64,000 nt of DNA, taken from contig NW_002060944.1 in NCBI RefSeq assembly GCF_000150275.1, positions 3,855,080 to 3,919,079 on the forward strand, given 5' to 3'. Position 1 is the first letter of the stretch. Every line of letters starts with the position of its first letter. This stretch comes from Trichoplax adhaerens. Lineage: Eukaryota; Placozoa; Uniplacotomia; Trichoplacea; Trichoplacidae. Shown here in pieces: positions 1-10,291 of this stretch. Below the pieces are notes generated by a model. That model saw nothing but the letters and a program-made list of their open reading frames with translations, was not told where the DNA came from and searched no databases. A program made the position numbers and the translations under genes.

Positions 1-8
1 GAATAAAA

Positions 9-830
9 TTATAAGTAACACTTTTTTTTCATCGCCGACGAACAAGAAGCAAAGTTGGTAATGATCTTTGTACTATCATAGACTATAGGCCTAATATCAT
101 TATCTTGGCAAATATCGTAAAATTGTGTTTCTTTCACACATTCATCCCTGCAGTCGAATTTATTAAATTTTATTCCAAATGTAAGATTATACGGAAATTT
201 GTAGTATCCATATTGTGGTGATGGAAAGGGAGATACTTCACAGTATTGTCCATCTTAATAGACCATGAAAATAGACGATAAAAAAGTGCATACTCAATTC
301 CAGAATAAATTTCGTTTAAAATAGTAAAAATAAGAATAATTCGTCACTATCAAATACTCAAATCCTTATCTTAAACTACGACAAGTGTCAACTAGAAAGT
401 TGAAATGGAAGTAAACAGTCAAATAGAATTTAGCATAAAATTCACTCTAAGCTACCATTAGTGTACCAACTAGAATCGGGTTCTTGCAAATCTAGGCAAT
501 GTAGCTTACATAATGCAGTCTGCAATGACTAGAACAATTTTTTTCAATTATTTGCTATTTTTAAGAGCTATGATACTCTATTTTTTTAATCATTTACTAA
601 GAATATAATAGGATCATTTATTTAATATTATTGGATATGTCTTGAGTTTATAGAATCTAAGATGATCAAGCATTAGCATAAAGTAATATTCGTATAGCTA
701 TTATCCATCTTTCAACGACAATCGTGCCAATAATACCTAATAAATTGTTTTCTTCGGCACAAATGCCTTTAGGTTCACTCAGAGTACATTTGAAAAGTAG
801 GACCAACAAAAAAAGTCTTGCTTGATCCAT
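9..830 (-). CDS. Small secreted protein of an unrecognised local family (two exons, 112 aa)
   Basis: I do not recognise the family. Exon 1 is 830-737 and exon 2 is 253-9, both on the minus strand, joined in phase 1 (G|AT) to give 112 codons plus stop. Exon 1 starts MDQARLFLLVLLFKCTLSEP, a textbook signal peptide with a likely cleavage after the TLS region. Exon 1 ends at a GTATT donor, and exon 2 follows a TTAAG acceptor. The mature part has seven cysteines and a central motif QYGYYKFPYNLTFGIKF. A second exon with nearly the same motif lies at 2851-3074. The signal-peptide exon followed by a phase-1 junction is typical of metazoan secreted proteins. Role unknown; a secreted or cell-surface product is inferred from the signal peptide only. 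Confidence 0.6.
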
Positions 831-2850
831 TTCTAATATATCTGCCATCCAATAGTTAATTAGCTTCATACTAATCCGATAGTACAAGCAGCTATATTGA
901 ATATTTCATTTATGGACGAGATAAAGTGCTCTGCGAGATGATGACAAACTATAAAATACGGAAGTTCACGACTTTCATCAATATTCTAATCGAATAGATT
1001 ACAATGATTATTTATAAACTGTAAAACTTTATTTATGTCTGCAAATGCGGGCATTAATTATTTTCATATGTTTAATGAGGAAACTAAAATAGGATTACTA
1101 CCACAAGTAAGTTTTTATTGTACATCCTTAAAAAACAGAATGTAAATAAACACGGAAAAATTGATGAAAAACGTGTAATGTCCAATCAGATTCATCTAAG
1201 TACTAAGGACAATTTCGTGGTACTGTATTTAAAGAAACATTGATAGGAGATATTTAATCGTTCGGAATCCAATATAAGCTTAGGTGTAAAGTAGAGCTAA
1301 GACAGTCAATCTCCAAGAATAAGTGTCCGAATTGAAGAAGAGATCAATGATCACCAATGGCTATACCGAAATACCTTACTAATTCTCCACGCTAACTATT
1401 AGTAAAATTTTAAAAGTAAGGTACAGAACATAAATGGAAAGATACTCAACTGTTCAATTTCTTCAAGCATAATTATAAAATTTAAACGGCAAAAGATTGG
1501 ATAAAGTAAATAATGATTAATAATTTATATTGTACTCAATTAATGTACAGAATCCTATTCTACGATATTTAATCTTCCTAAGTTTCTTCACCTTAGCTAG
1601 TAATAAATGTAATACAATATGCAAAGCATAAACATGAAAATATTAAATTATTTATTTTTCTTTTTTTAACAAAATTACGTCTAAAGTGTAGCTGAAGATG
1701 ATTATATCATAATATTACTGGTAAAGGACAATCAAAATTTACTGTAATATATCAGTTATAGGGTCGAGATTTTTTTTTAATTTTCGACTTTGGCCGCTAT
1801 CTAGAGTGTCGTATGAAGTATAAATACGATACTGATATGAAAATATTCCACACATTTGATGTCGATTCCGGGATAAATCGTGAATTTTGATGGATATAGC
1901 GTTTTACTTATGTTGGCAACTGATACACAATTTGCATCCACAATTCGAAATTAATACCAGCAAAACTGATGATGTTGTTGCGGGCGGTTAGTTTTACAAT
2001 AACTTCAACTGCTTGTTCAATTTCCTATCTCTCGGGCCGATTGAGAGTAGTATGAGTCTTTAATACAGTCAAAAGTATTAACTAGATATTCATACATAAC
2101 ATATATTAAGGATCACTTTTGATCTCGAAATTTTAACGGCGGTAGATCACCATGAACTATAAATTTACTATATTGATTAACCGAAAAGGACACTATTTCA
2201 ATCATAAAATTAAATAAGCTTCTAGTATATTGCCATTTTTGTGGCTATAACGTATACCCTCAGTAGTATTCCTAGATATTTTACTTGCGGTAGGATTATT
2301 ACTGCAACTTATACATTATAAGATAGTTACATTATGAGGCGAATCCATAACAAATAATTCATTATTAAGAAATAATTTTTTATAAAGGAGGTTTCTGACC
2401 AAAATATTTAAAAGAACCTGTGTGCAGATTAGAAAGTGTAGAGAAGTGAGAATTTTGCAAGAATCATCCGGACGAAATTGCAATCACTGTAATTTGAAAA
2501 AACGCGTATATTGGTTCAAAATATCATCCAGTCAGTTTATCTTGCTAGTGACAATTGATTTTGTCTTTGAACTATTAAGACCTTCATGATATTACTAGAG
2601 TAAAAAGGTTAGACGATAACAGCGATGGATGATCTCCTTGGAAACTGTAAAAAGTTCTTAAACAATTTCAGTTACATTAATTTTCCATATCATAAGTAAC
2701 GTGAAGGCATGCAGACTTATACTTGCACATTGTCTGTGATGTGAAATACTCTAGTAAACGATTTGGCGCGGAGAAAATAAATTAAAATTGCAATAAATAG
2801 TCTCACAAAATTATATTTACCAATGCTATCCATTGTCCACTTTTGAAGTA
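831..2850. other. Intergenic, no gene seen
   Basis: About 2 kb of AT-rich sequence with stop codons in all frames. I see no splice-framed coding segment, no RNA gene and no clear repeat. A regulatory role for the flanking secreted-protein genes is possible, but nothing in the sequence shows it. Confidence 0.5.
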
Positions 2851-3074
2851 CTAAGTAATATTGTACATAGAACAGCCACCTATCTTCAAGTTAGAACAGG
2901 AAGCATCGGTAATAATTGTGTTATGGTTATTGTCAACAACGGTATCATTTCTAAGAAAACAGTAATTGGCAAAAGTTAAACATTTGTTTCTTAAACCGTC
3001 ATTATTAAATCTTATCCCAAATGTAATATTATACGGTAAGCCATAATAGCCATACTGCAAAGAGTGTACAAGTT
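2851..3074 (-). CDS. Terminal exon of a second member of the same secreted-protein family
   Basis: This minus-strand reading segment closely matches exon 2 of the gene at 9-830. The shared core is QYGYYGLPYNITFGIRFN (here) against QYGYYKFPYNLTFGIKFN (there), followed by a similar spacing of cysteines and an ASCS motif near the C terminus. A CTAG acceptor just upstream of 3074 would give the same phase-1 entry as its paralogue. The signal-peptide exon that should lie at higher coordinates was not found, so the gene is partial as annotated. The start is therefore undetermined. The tight spacing and common orientation suggest tandem duplication. Function unknown. Confidence 0.5.
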
Positions 3075-3774
3075 CTAGCTGGGCAAGGTTTATTTTCATC
3101 GGCATCAAGTATTAAAAATTACAGCATAAAATGAGCATACTTAATTTACAGTCGTTTAAAAAAACAAAACAATACCAGTCCGTCTCTATCAAGTATAGTA
3201 CTCGTTATGTACGGTACTATACTGAAGGTACATTTTTGGAATTCTCCTTCGTAGGATTGTAGAAATAACTATTTCCCATTTGAAGTACGAAGAAGTAGGA
3301 TTAAATATTAAAGCATGAATGGAATTAAGATTAATTTAGTTTGTTGATTACAATAGATGCGTTAATTATCTACTCTGATAAACAAATATATTAGAAGCTA
3401 GTTATTTTATCTGGTTTGGTTTGTCAAGGTTATTAGGTGTAACTTAACTGCTAGCAAATGTTATAGCTATTATAGTACCAAAATAAAAAAACTAAATATA
3501 GTATCCCTATTAGTGGAGTGACAAAACGCCAAGTTATTACGTAATCAATTGAATACAGAACTCCTTTTAAACTGCTATCTACGTAAGATTTCGCCAAACA
3601 AAGATCGGGATGAAATTATTAATTTTAAGACATTTACCGAAGACTGTTCTTCGCCTCAGGGTCGGCAATCGACAATGTACTGTACTATAATTTTAAATAT
3701 GTTTAGTCTATTTTACCAAATTTTTTTAAGGAAAAGGATCAAAATTATAATCTTAGCTGAATAGTAAGACTATT

Positions 3775-3816
3775 CTATTGCTGAATAGTCTTAATAGTAA
3801 GACTATTCAGCAATAG
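3775..3816. repeat. Perfect 18-bp hairpin, 6-nt loop
   Basis: Left arm CTATTGCTGAATAGTCTT (3775-3792), loop AATAGT, and right arm 3799-3816 exactly complementary. Partial extra copies of the same word lie directly upstream (AATAGTAAGACTATTC at 3761-3775), so the site is a nested palindrome. It may be a recombination by-product or a small structured element; no function is shown. Confidence 0.85.
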
Positions 3817-4337
3817 TTCGATAACTAATGCATACTTGGCAGGTGATCGTTGTCTGCTCGGATTGGACTTGATATTGAAAACACAAGCAGCGAAATGATC
3901 CATACAGGTACAGACATGGGACTTAGTTTCCTTTTGACTTACTAGCGCTTGCATCATAAGTTACAGTACCGGTACTGTAGTCGTATAACCTAAAAAGCTA
4001 GAAATAGGAAGGCAACTAAAAAAACATTGCTTTATTATTAAAATCTCTTAGTCTTTCAATTGTACTATGAATGAGTTTACTTATATTTTTTAGTTATCAC
4101 GTTGAGTTAATTGAGTGATAAAGTGATTAGACGTGTCAAAGATTCAGTTCAGATAGTTAGATAGTAAGATACTATTTAATTATATTATTATTCTATTTAA
4201 AATTATTAAAATAATTATTATTTATAGGCTCCGAGGCTGAGCTTCTTGGTACACTGCGATTTTGGAGTGAATATGAAGGATGTTGCATTTGTAGCTCGAT
4301 GATGATACCTCGACGGTAATTTTTACCGTGCTATTAA

Positions 4338-4379
4338 TACATGGACTTCTAAGCATTTCTCTTCTTAGAAGTCCATGTA
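4338..4379. repeat. Perfect 16-bp hairpin, 10-nt loop
   Basis: Left arm TACATGGACTTCTAAG (4338-4353), loop CATTTCTCTT, right arm 4364-4379 exactly complementary. It lies just beyond the stop codon (3' side) of the minus-strand reading frame at 4390-4908, so it could act in 3' end formation or RNA structure. That placement is the only hint of function. Confidence 0.85.
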
Positions 4380-4389
4380 CAGTGCCTCG

Positions 4390-4908
4390 TTAAATACCTA
4401 TTTCGTACAAAACTTCAGTATACGTATGATAGGATACTACCGTAGGAGTGTAGGTAATGTTAGGAACTACTAGAAGAAAACTGCTATTGCAGATTTTCTT
4501 CTCGTAGTCCAGAGTACTGGAGTTGAAATTAATTACGTAATACAGTCTTTCAGGCATACTTTGTTGACGCATACTCGCGCACTTTGATACATAAGAATTT
4601 TCTCTTGTAATAATATTAGAAGCCTCTGGTACAGTAAAGCTATGGACTACTACAGGGAAACTAACTGGGTTATCTTCTAGTAGTCTATGGGTGAAGCAGT
4701 ATTTTATAACTTCCTCCTCATCCGTTCCAAAGAACAAAATATAAAAAGGATAGAGTGAAAATACTGAAAAATTGATTAACCCATAGAATTGCTCCGTTTG
4801 TCTAGGCATATCAGATCGATAAAAACGGAATAATGTCTTTTTAATGCACTCGTAATAGATATGCTGTAGATATACGTAGATATAAATATGCGCATACAGT
4901 AGATACAT
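4390..4908 (-). CDS. Possible third, divergent member of the local secreted family
   Basis: An uninterrupted 172-codon minus-strand frame. Its first 40 or so codons are low-complexity Tyr/Ile sequence and probably intron or leader. The rest reads like protein, with several possible N-glycosylation sites (NFS, NSS, NIT) and four cysteines. The order QFYG, hydrophobic stretch, Cys, then a segment with ASNIITRE and SKCASM loosely follows the gene at 9-830 (KIITNFASCSSAM). The similarity is weak and no matching phase-1 acceptor was found, so this may be an unrelated gene or a chance frame. Confidence 0.3.
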   Translation of the reverse strand: MYLLYAHIYIYVYLQHIYYECIKKTLFRFYRSDMPRQTEQFYGLINFSVFSLYPFYILFFGTDEEEVIKYCFTHRLLEDNPVSFPVVVHSFTVPEASNIITRENSYVSKCASMRQQSMPERLYYVINFNSSTLDYEKKICNSSFLLVVPNITYTPTVVSYHTYTEVLYEIGI

Positions 4909-7079
4909 ATATCAAGCCATCCTTCATTAAAGAAGGAAAAACTTAATTATGTCGAAAAGAGCTTAAGTAATCCAGTGTGTTCAAAGTCAATGAACGATAT
5001 CAAAACGTTAATTCTTAGTCTCCACAGTAGATCGTAGAAAAAGTAGAGTGCTAGTTTCTTATTGAAGCCATTTTGTTATCCGTCTCTACAATACTTGGTG
5101 ACATTCTTTACGTCAGTGATACTATATAACCAGATTAATTTATAACACAATCAACAGCTAGCAAAGTTAGCTCAACCGATAAGAAAACTGGACTAATATC
5201 AGAAATACTGCTTATAAATATGAACAAATTAATATATTTAAATAAACTTAGCAGCTGTCATGCACTAGTTTAGCGAAATCCTTTAAAAAGGGAATTATGT
5301 CGAAATGAATGTGTGAATCAACGCAGACCAAGAGACAACATGTGGCTTAATCGAATTTATTCCCCCATTACATTTCTACACATACTGTATTAGACAACAT
5401 TGGGTTCTATATCGTATATATACACAGCAATGTAAATTGGAGCATGAAGTTGATATTCTAGTACTGTCAATTACTTCTTGGTTATAAATCTAGAGTCTAG
5501 TTATTCGAATTTACACATGTTGTTACTCTAAGAACTCTGATGATATATTATTATAGCGGTATCTAAAAATGATAAATGTTAGGGTTGCTTCATATACTGT
5601 ACCGTATATAGGGTGTTGCGATCAGACGGCTATCAATGCATCGCCAATACGACCTCCTTTACACAGTGGTTTTATACCTATCCCTGCTCCATAAATTTGT
5701 ACAACATATACTGTACAAACAGCATCAGATCTTATTCGGATGTGACAAAAGAATAACTGCTTCATTGACAAGGATAAAAACAGGTCTAACTATTACCACA
5801 GATATGTATTAGAATATACAGTAGGTATATCGTTTCCACTAAATACTGGAAATTTCTCTGATCAAGTTCAAGAATAAATAAATATTGATGCGCTTTCAGG
5901 TTACTTCTTCTTTGCAGATCTTCTACCTTGCCCTATGTTATAAATGATAATGCCATGATAAGGACAGGATTAAGCTTATCTTCATATTTTGTAAAGCTTC
6001 AAAAGAGGAATTGCTAACATTTATGCGGAGTATACAGTAGTAATGTCAATTCAATTCTTGCTATGATCCCTCAATACTTTTTTAAAGTACATTTTGCTAC
6101 GGTATAGCTGCAGAACCTAATTTGAATCAGCTAGCATTTGACTTTATCTTTGATATCAATTATGACTATATAAGATAAGTGGATAGACTGAACTAGAATC
6201 TATAACTTGTTGCATAAAACATCGAATCAATAATATCAAATTAGTTAGCGTTTTCTCAGCGAAGATGTATGTTTTAAATACACAGTCTACGACTGATGAC
6301 ATGCGCTCGATAATTACCCTTCTTTGGTGGAACTTTTCCTTTCAATCTTCTTTTTTGCTCATTTTCATCTATGAAGTCCTAGAGTTGTAGCATTAAGGTA
6401 ATATAAAGTTAAGTTCCCGATCTTACACAGATTGATGTTGATGAAATGAATAAATGAGCTGTATTTGTACAGTATAATATACAGGCTCAGGCTCGTCCAC
6501 TAGTAAGAGTCCTATTACAAAACTTTACCAAGTGCTCATCTGTGTATAATCCCATATGGCGCAATCGAAGGAGGAGAGAATTGAAACGTTGAATAGGTTG
6601 CGTATATTCCACAATCTGTGGACCTTTAGGTTGTTGTCGAAAAGCTTTGACCACTTTATAAGATCTATGAAGAAAAGTAGTTGTTATAGTTTAATAATAT
6701 AATAAGATAATCCCAGTTGATGTCCACGCTCGTCATGCAGAACTGCAGTAACTTTAGCATAGTAATAGCACTTGTACGCATTTAGAGTTGGCCTTACTTA
6801 GGATCAGTTTTAAAAGGCAATCGACCGAAAATTTTGGCTCTTAACCGCGAAATATTCCTTACATGTCCACTACTCATCTTGTTGCAAAGTTAGTTACATT
6901 GAAATGGAGTCGCAGATAGAGATTTGTGATCTACTACGTGAACTACTACCTCGCTTTGCAAGAATTGCTGCAGCGACGATTCTGCTGTACTTTGGTAAGG
7001 TACGATGTCCACTATGACTGTTCTCTTGAAACCTCACTTGTCTATACTGTTCACGGACTGACAGAAAATAGGGTGCATC
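4909..7079. other. Intergenic, no gene seen
   Basis: AT-rich, with only short frames. A short minus-strand frame near 6894-7100 has a Ser/Arg-rich C-terminal part, but there is no recognisable family and no exon partner. No RNA gene was seen. Confidence 0.4.
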
Positions 7080-7720
7080 AGCACAGCACCATGCAGACAT
7101 GCAAAGCGGTGTCCAGGGATCTGTGCGTCTGTACAGTTCTTTTACAGTACTTGTACCGGTGTCCAGGGAACTGTACTGTACACTGTACTGTACAGTTCTT
7201 TTACAGTACTGTACTGTACTTGTACCGGTGTCCTAGGAACTGTACGTCTGTACAGTTCTTTTACATTACAGTATACAATATACAGTACTGTACTGTAGTA
7301 CTGTACACTTATAGACTTACAGTATAGTACACTACCGGTGTCCAGGGATCTGTACAGTACCTTGTACAGTTCTTTTTAAAGTACAGTACTTGTACCGGTG
7401 TCCAGCGATCTGTACATCTGTACAGTTCTTTCACATTACAGTATCCAGTACTTGAACCAGTGTCCAGGAATCTGTACGTCTGTACAGTTCTTTTACGGTA
7501 CTGTACATTGTACAAGTGTACAGTACACTGTATACTGTATAGTACTGTACATGTACTGATGTCCAGGGTTCTGTACGTCTGTACAGTTCTTTCTTAGTAC
7601 AGCACTTTATACTGCACAGTACAGTACAGTAACTCATCACGTACAGTACAACTGTACAGTGTACAGTACTATACAGTACAGTATTTCAAACCATACTGTA
7701 CAGTACTGTACTGTACAGTA
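7080..7720. repeat. Degenerate tandem array of TGTAC-rich units
   Basis: At least seven copies of a module containing CCGGTGTCCAGGGATCTG, with GGTGTCC-like words near 7108, 7158, 7226, 7336, 7396, 7458 and 7558. Between copies lie a CTGTACAGTTCTTTTACAG segment and variable runs of alternating ACTGTAC/GTACAGT. The unit length is roughly 50-100 bp and irregular. The runs are self-complementary at many registers, so the array could form long cruciforms. Several overlapping open frames here are by-products of the repeat rather than genes. Confidence 0.85.
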
Positions 7721-9165
7721 CTGTAACATGGCTCCTAGTCTACTGTACTGTACTGTACAATCATAATACTGTACGTATACAGTAGAGTAAGTTAGCTTAC
7801 ACCATGCTACCGAAGCGAACGCTGCAGTGCAAGTAGAGGACAGTACAGTACTACTGTAGACCTGACGACGGTAGACTAGAGACCCTTTGAAGCCTCTCTA
7901 CAGTATACTATTGTACACATTAGTACACAACCGTGACAACGCGTAAGACCAATAACCATAGTTACCGCCACCGCTGATCAAAGCGTTCGTTTCAATTGGG
8001 TTACCAAAAAAGGCGGAAAAAAAAAAATAATAATACATGTACAATACATTACTGGATACGCTGTACTGTACTGTATCTGTAGGTAAACATTGCACGGTAT
8101 GCGCTTCTCTACAACGCATTGTGTGGTACGTGGTGTACATGTATGACTGCTTTACTAGACTCAGTGTCCAGCGCGTCAATCCCACTTCTCCGGTGAAGCA
8201 TCATTGTGGTACGTACTACACTGCGAGCGATGATCATTAATTAATTAATGAATCATTCATGATGATATAATCAAGACTGGAGAAATTGGAGGAAGAAAAT
8301 TCATTTTCAGCATAATTTAGCCAACCGATTGGCGTAGGCTAGACTTGCAATTGGAATCGTATCTAATAGACGACGACAAGGAATCGACCGGCTGCCGATC
8401 GACCACTAGATTGTGGAGACGCCGGAATTGCAGCTGGGAAGTGAAGTAAGTCGACGTAATTGCACGTAAAGTGTTCCAGATGACAACATGTTGCTTGCAA
8501 AATATAGCAAATAAATACGATAACTTGGAATGATAAATGAGTTGGAAGATTGGGCTGCAACTTGCATCGACATTTTTCTACAAAATCTTCATCCTATCGT
8601 ATTTAAAAATCGACCAAGCAATACCATTACATTGTATAGTAAGGTATGATGGATCGATCAATGGATCTATTCCTAGCTATTTCAAATGAATCCAGTACTC
8701 AGTACCCACTACACAGTAAACTAGTATAGTTCTGACGGCAACTAGTGCTCATAAGGTCTAGACGTCATACTGTAGATTGCAAAATGATAACAATCCATCT
8801 ATCCTAGGAAAAGACTGAAATTATCCTTATGGATCTCTGTCCTATAGTAGAGTTCATTTTTCAATTCTAAACGAGCCCAACAAATCAAGTTTACTTTCAG
8901 CTGACGGGAACTGAAATCTGCTCAATTTGATCCTATTGCAGCCAATCATTGCATTGCACTCCTACTTGTAGAAAATGATATTTTCCCCACTGTAAATAAA
9001 TAGACCTTTATAAGTTATATATATATATATACAGTACAGGAAAATAGTAGGATCTTATTCATCAATGAATTCATAAACATAATCTAATAATAGAACAGAA
9101 CGATGGAAGAGGATTTCTTTATTACCTCATGTCAAATAAATACGATGAACTTGCATCATTGCCTA
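7721..9165. other. Intergenic, fading TACTGTA repeats then unique sequence
   Basis: The alternating TACTGTA/TACAGTA words continue to about 7760 and recur near 7840 and 8060. The rest is unique AT-rich DNA with no supported gene. A short (TA)n tract lies near 9019-9030. Confidence 0.4.
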
Positions 9166-9254
9166 CTTTCACTTATTGAATGTGTCTGATATTTCAACTA
9201 TCAGACTAATTGCGGCTAAAACAGTACAATCTCCTGCGATTTTATCAATAACTT

Positions 9255-9625
9255 ATTCATTATACGCTATGCAATGTTGTCAAGATAAACAGTTAATAAA
9301 CGATGCAAACTGCAACTGTATTTTACAACACGCTTTTCCTGTACCCCAAAAATCGATGATGATGACGATGGAAGAGGATTTCTAATGGATTATACTGTAC
9401 GCTATGCAATGTTATCAAGATAAACAGTTAATAAGCGATGCAAACTGCAACTGTATTTTACAACACGCTTTCCTATACCCCAAAATCGATGATGATGACG
9501 ATGGAAGAGGATTTCTAATGGATTATACGCTATGCAATGTTATCAAGATAAACAGTCAATAAGCGATGCAAACTGCAGCTGTATTTTACAATACGCTTTT
9601 CCTATACCCCAAAAACCTATGATGA
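9255..9625. repeat. Three-copy tandem repeat, unit about 130 bp
   Basis: Three copies anchored on GCTATGCAATGTTRTCAAG (about 9266, 9401 and 9529). Each continues through AAACTGCAACTGTATTTTACAA to a run of CCCCAAAA, then a GATGATGATGACGATGG stretch. Copy 2 and copy 3 differ by a few substitutions and a small indel, which points to a recent duplication. A fragment of the end of the unit (ATGGAAGAGGATTTCT) already occurs near 9102. No coding role. Confidence 0.85.
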
Positions 9626-9629
9626 TGTG

Positions 9630-10291
9630 ATAAATATCGCAAATTAGCGAGCCCATACAGAAAGAAATCATATCGCTAAGCAACTCGCATATCATTACTT
9701 TTCCCAGCTGAAATCCAATATTATTACAAGGTGTTAACTACTTGCAGTATTTGGATCTAATTCCGTTACCAAGTAATCCTGTACAGTTTATGCTATTGCC
9801 TCAATGTATGCTCCTATACTTATAGCTCTGTCCATGCGAGACCATATCTAAAAATCTCCAGCTTTTGATCTACAATTTAAAATATAATTCTCCAGCCCTT
9901 CCATTATGACAGCTGTAGCCCATCACTACAGTACTGTACTATTACAATATTTTATATACTAGCGTTGATGACGCGCTTGTGATGGCGCTCCGCACTGCAA
10001 TAAAAATCGAAAGAAAATGAACAGTTTCCAGTAAAGTAAACTCAGAAAATTTTCTTTCTGACTACATTGAAAACAGTAAATAATTGTACGCTAGTAGAAA
10101 TAACTACTGTACACTACGATACTGTCTCTGCCAGTTTGGATTGTAGTACCCTTGACTGTTATGATTATCATACAGTATGAGCTTTAACTTTTAGCAAGAC
10201 GAGTAGCTTCCTTCAAGCTGTACAAGATGACGATATTCTTTGCAACTTATTAAAACATACTTTCTGTTTAGACTGATATTATCTGGCATCC
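9630..10291. promoter_or_regulatory. Region upstream of the centriolin gene
   Basis: About 660 bp between the tandem array and the first centriolin codon. It should contain the promoter and 5' UTR of that gene by position. I see no recognisable core promoter motif that would fix a start site. Confidence 0.3.

Larger units (their letters stand above)
3108..4389. other. Intergenic region with two perfect hairpins
   Basis: No coding sequence can be supported. The missing first exon of the gene ending at 2851 may lie here, but I could not find a signal-peptide exon with a suitable donor. The notable content is the pair of perfect inverted repeats annotated separately. Confidence 0.4.

Noticed and set aside
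6894-7640. Several overlapping open frames rich in Tyr, Cys, Thr and Val
   Set aside because: They are translations of the TGTAC-rich array; the residue bias follows the repeat, not a protein.
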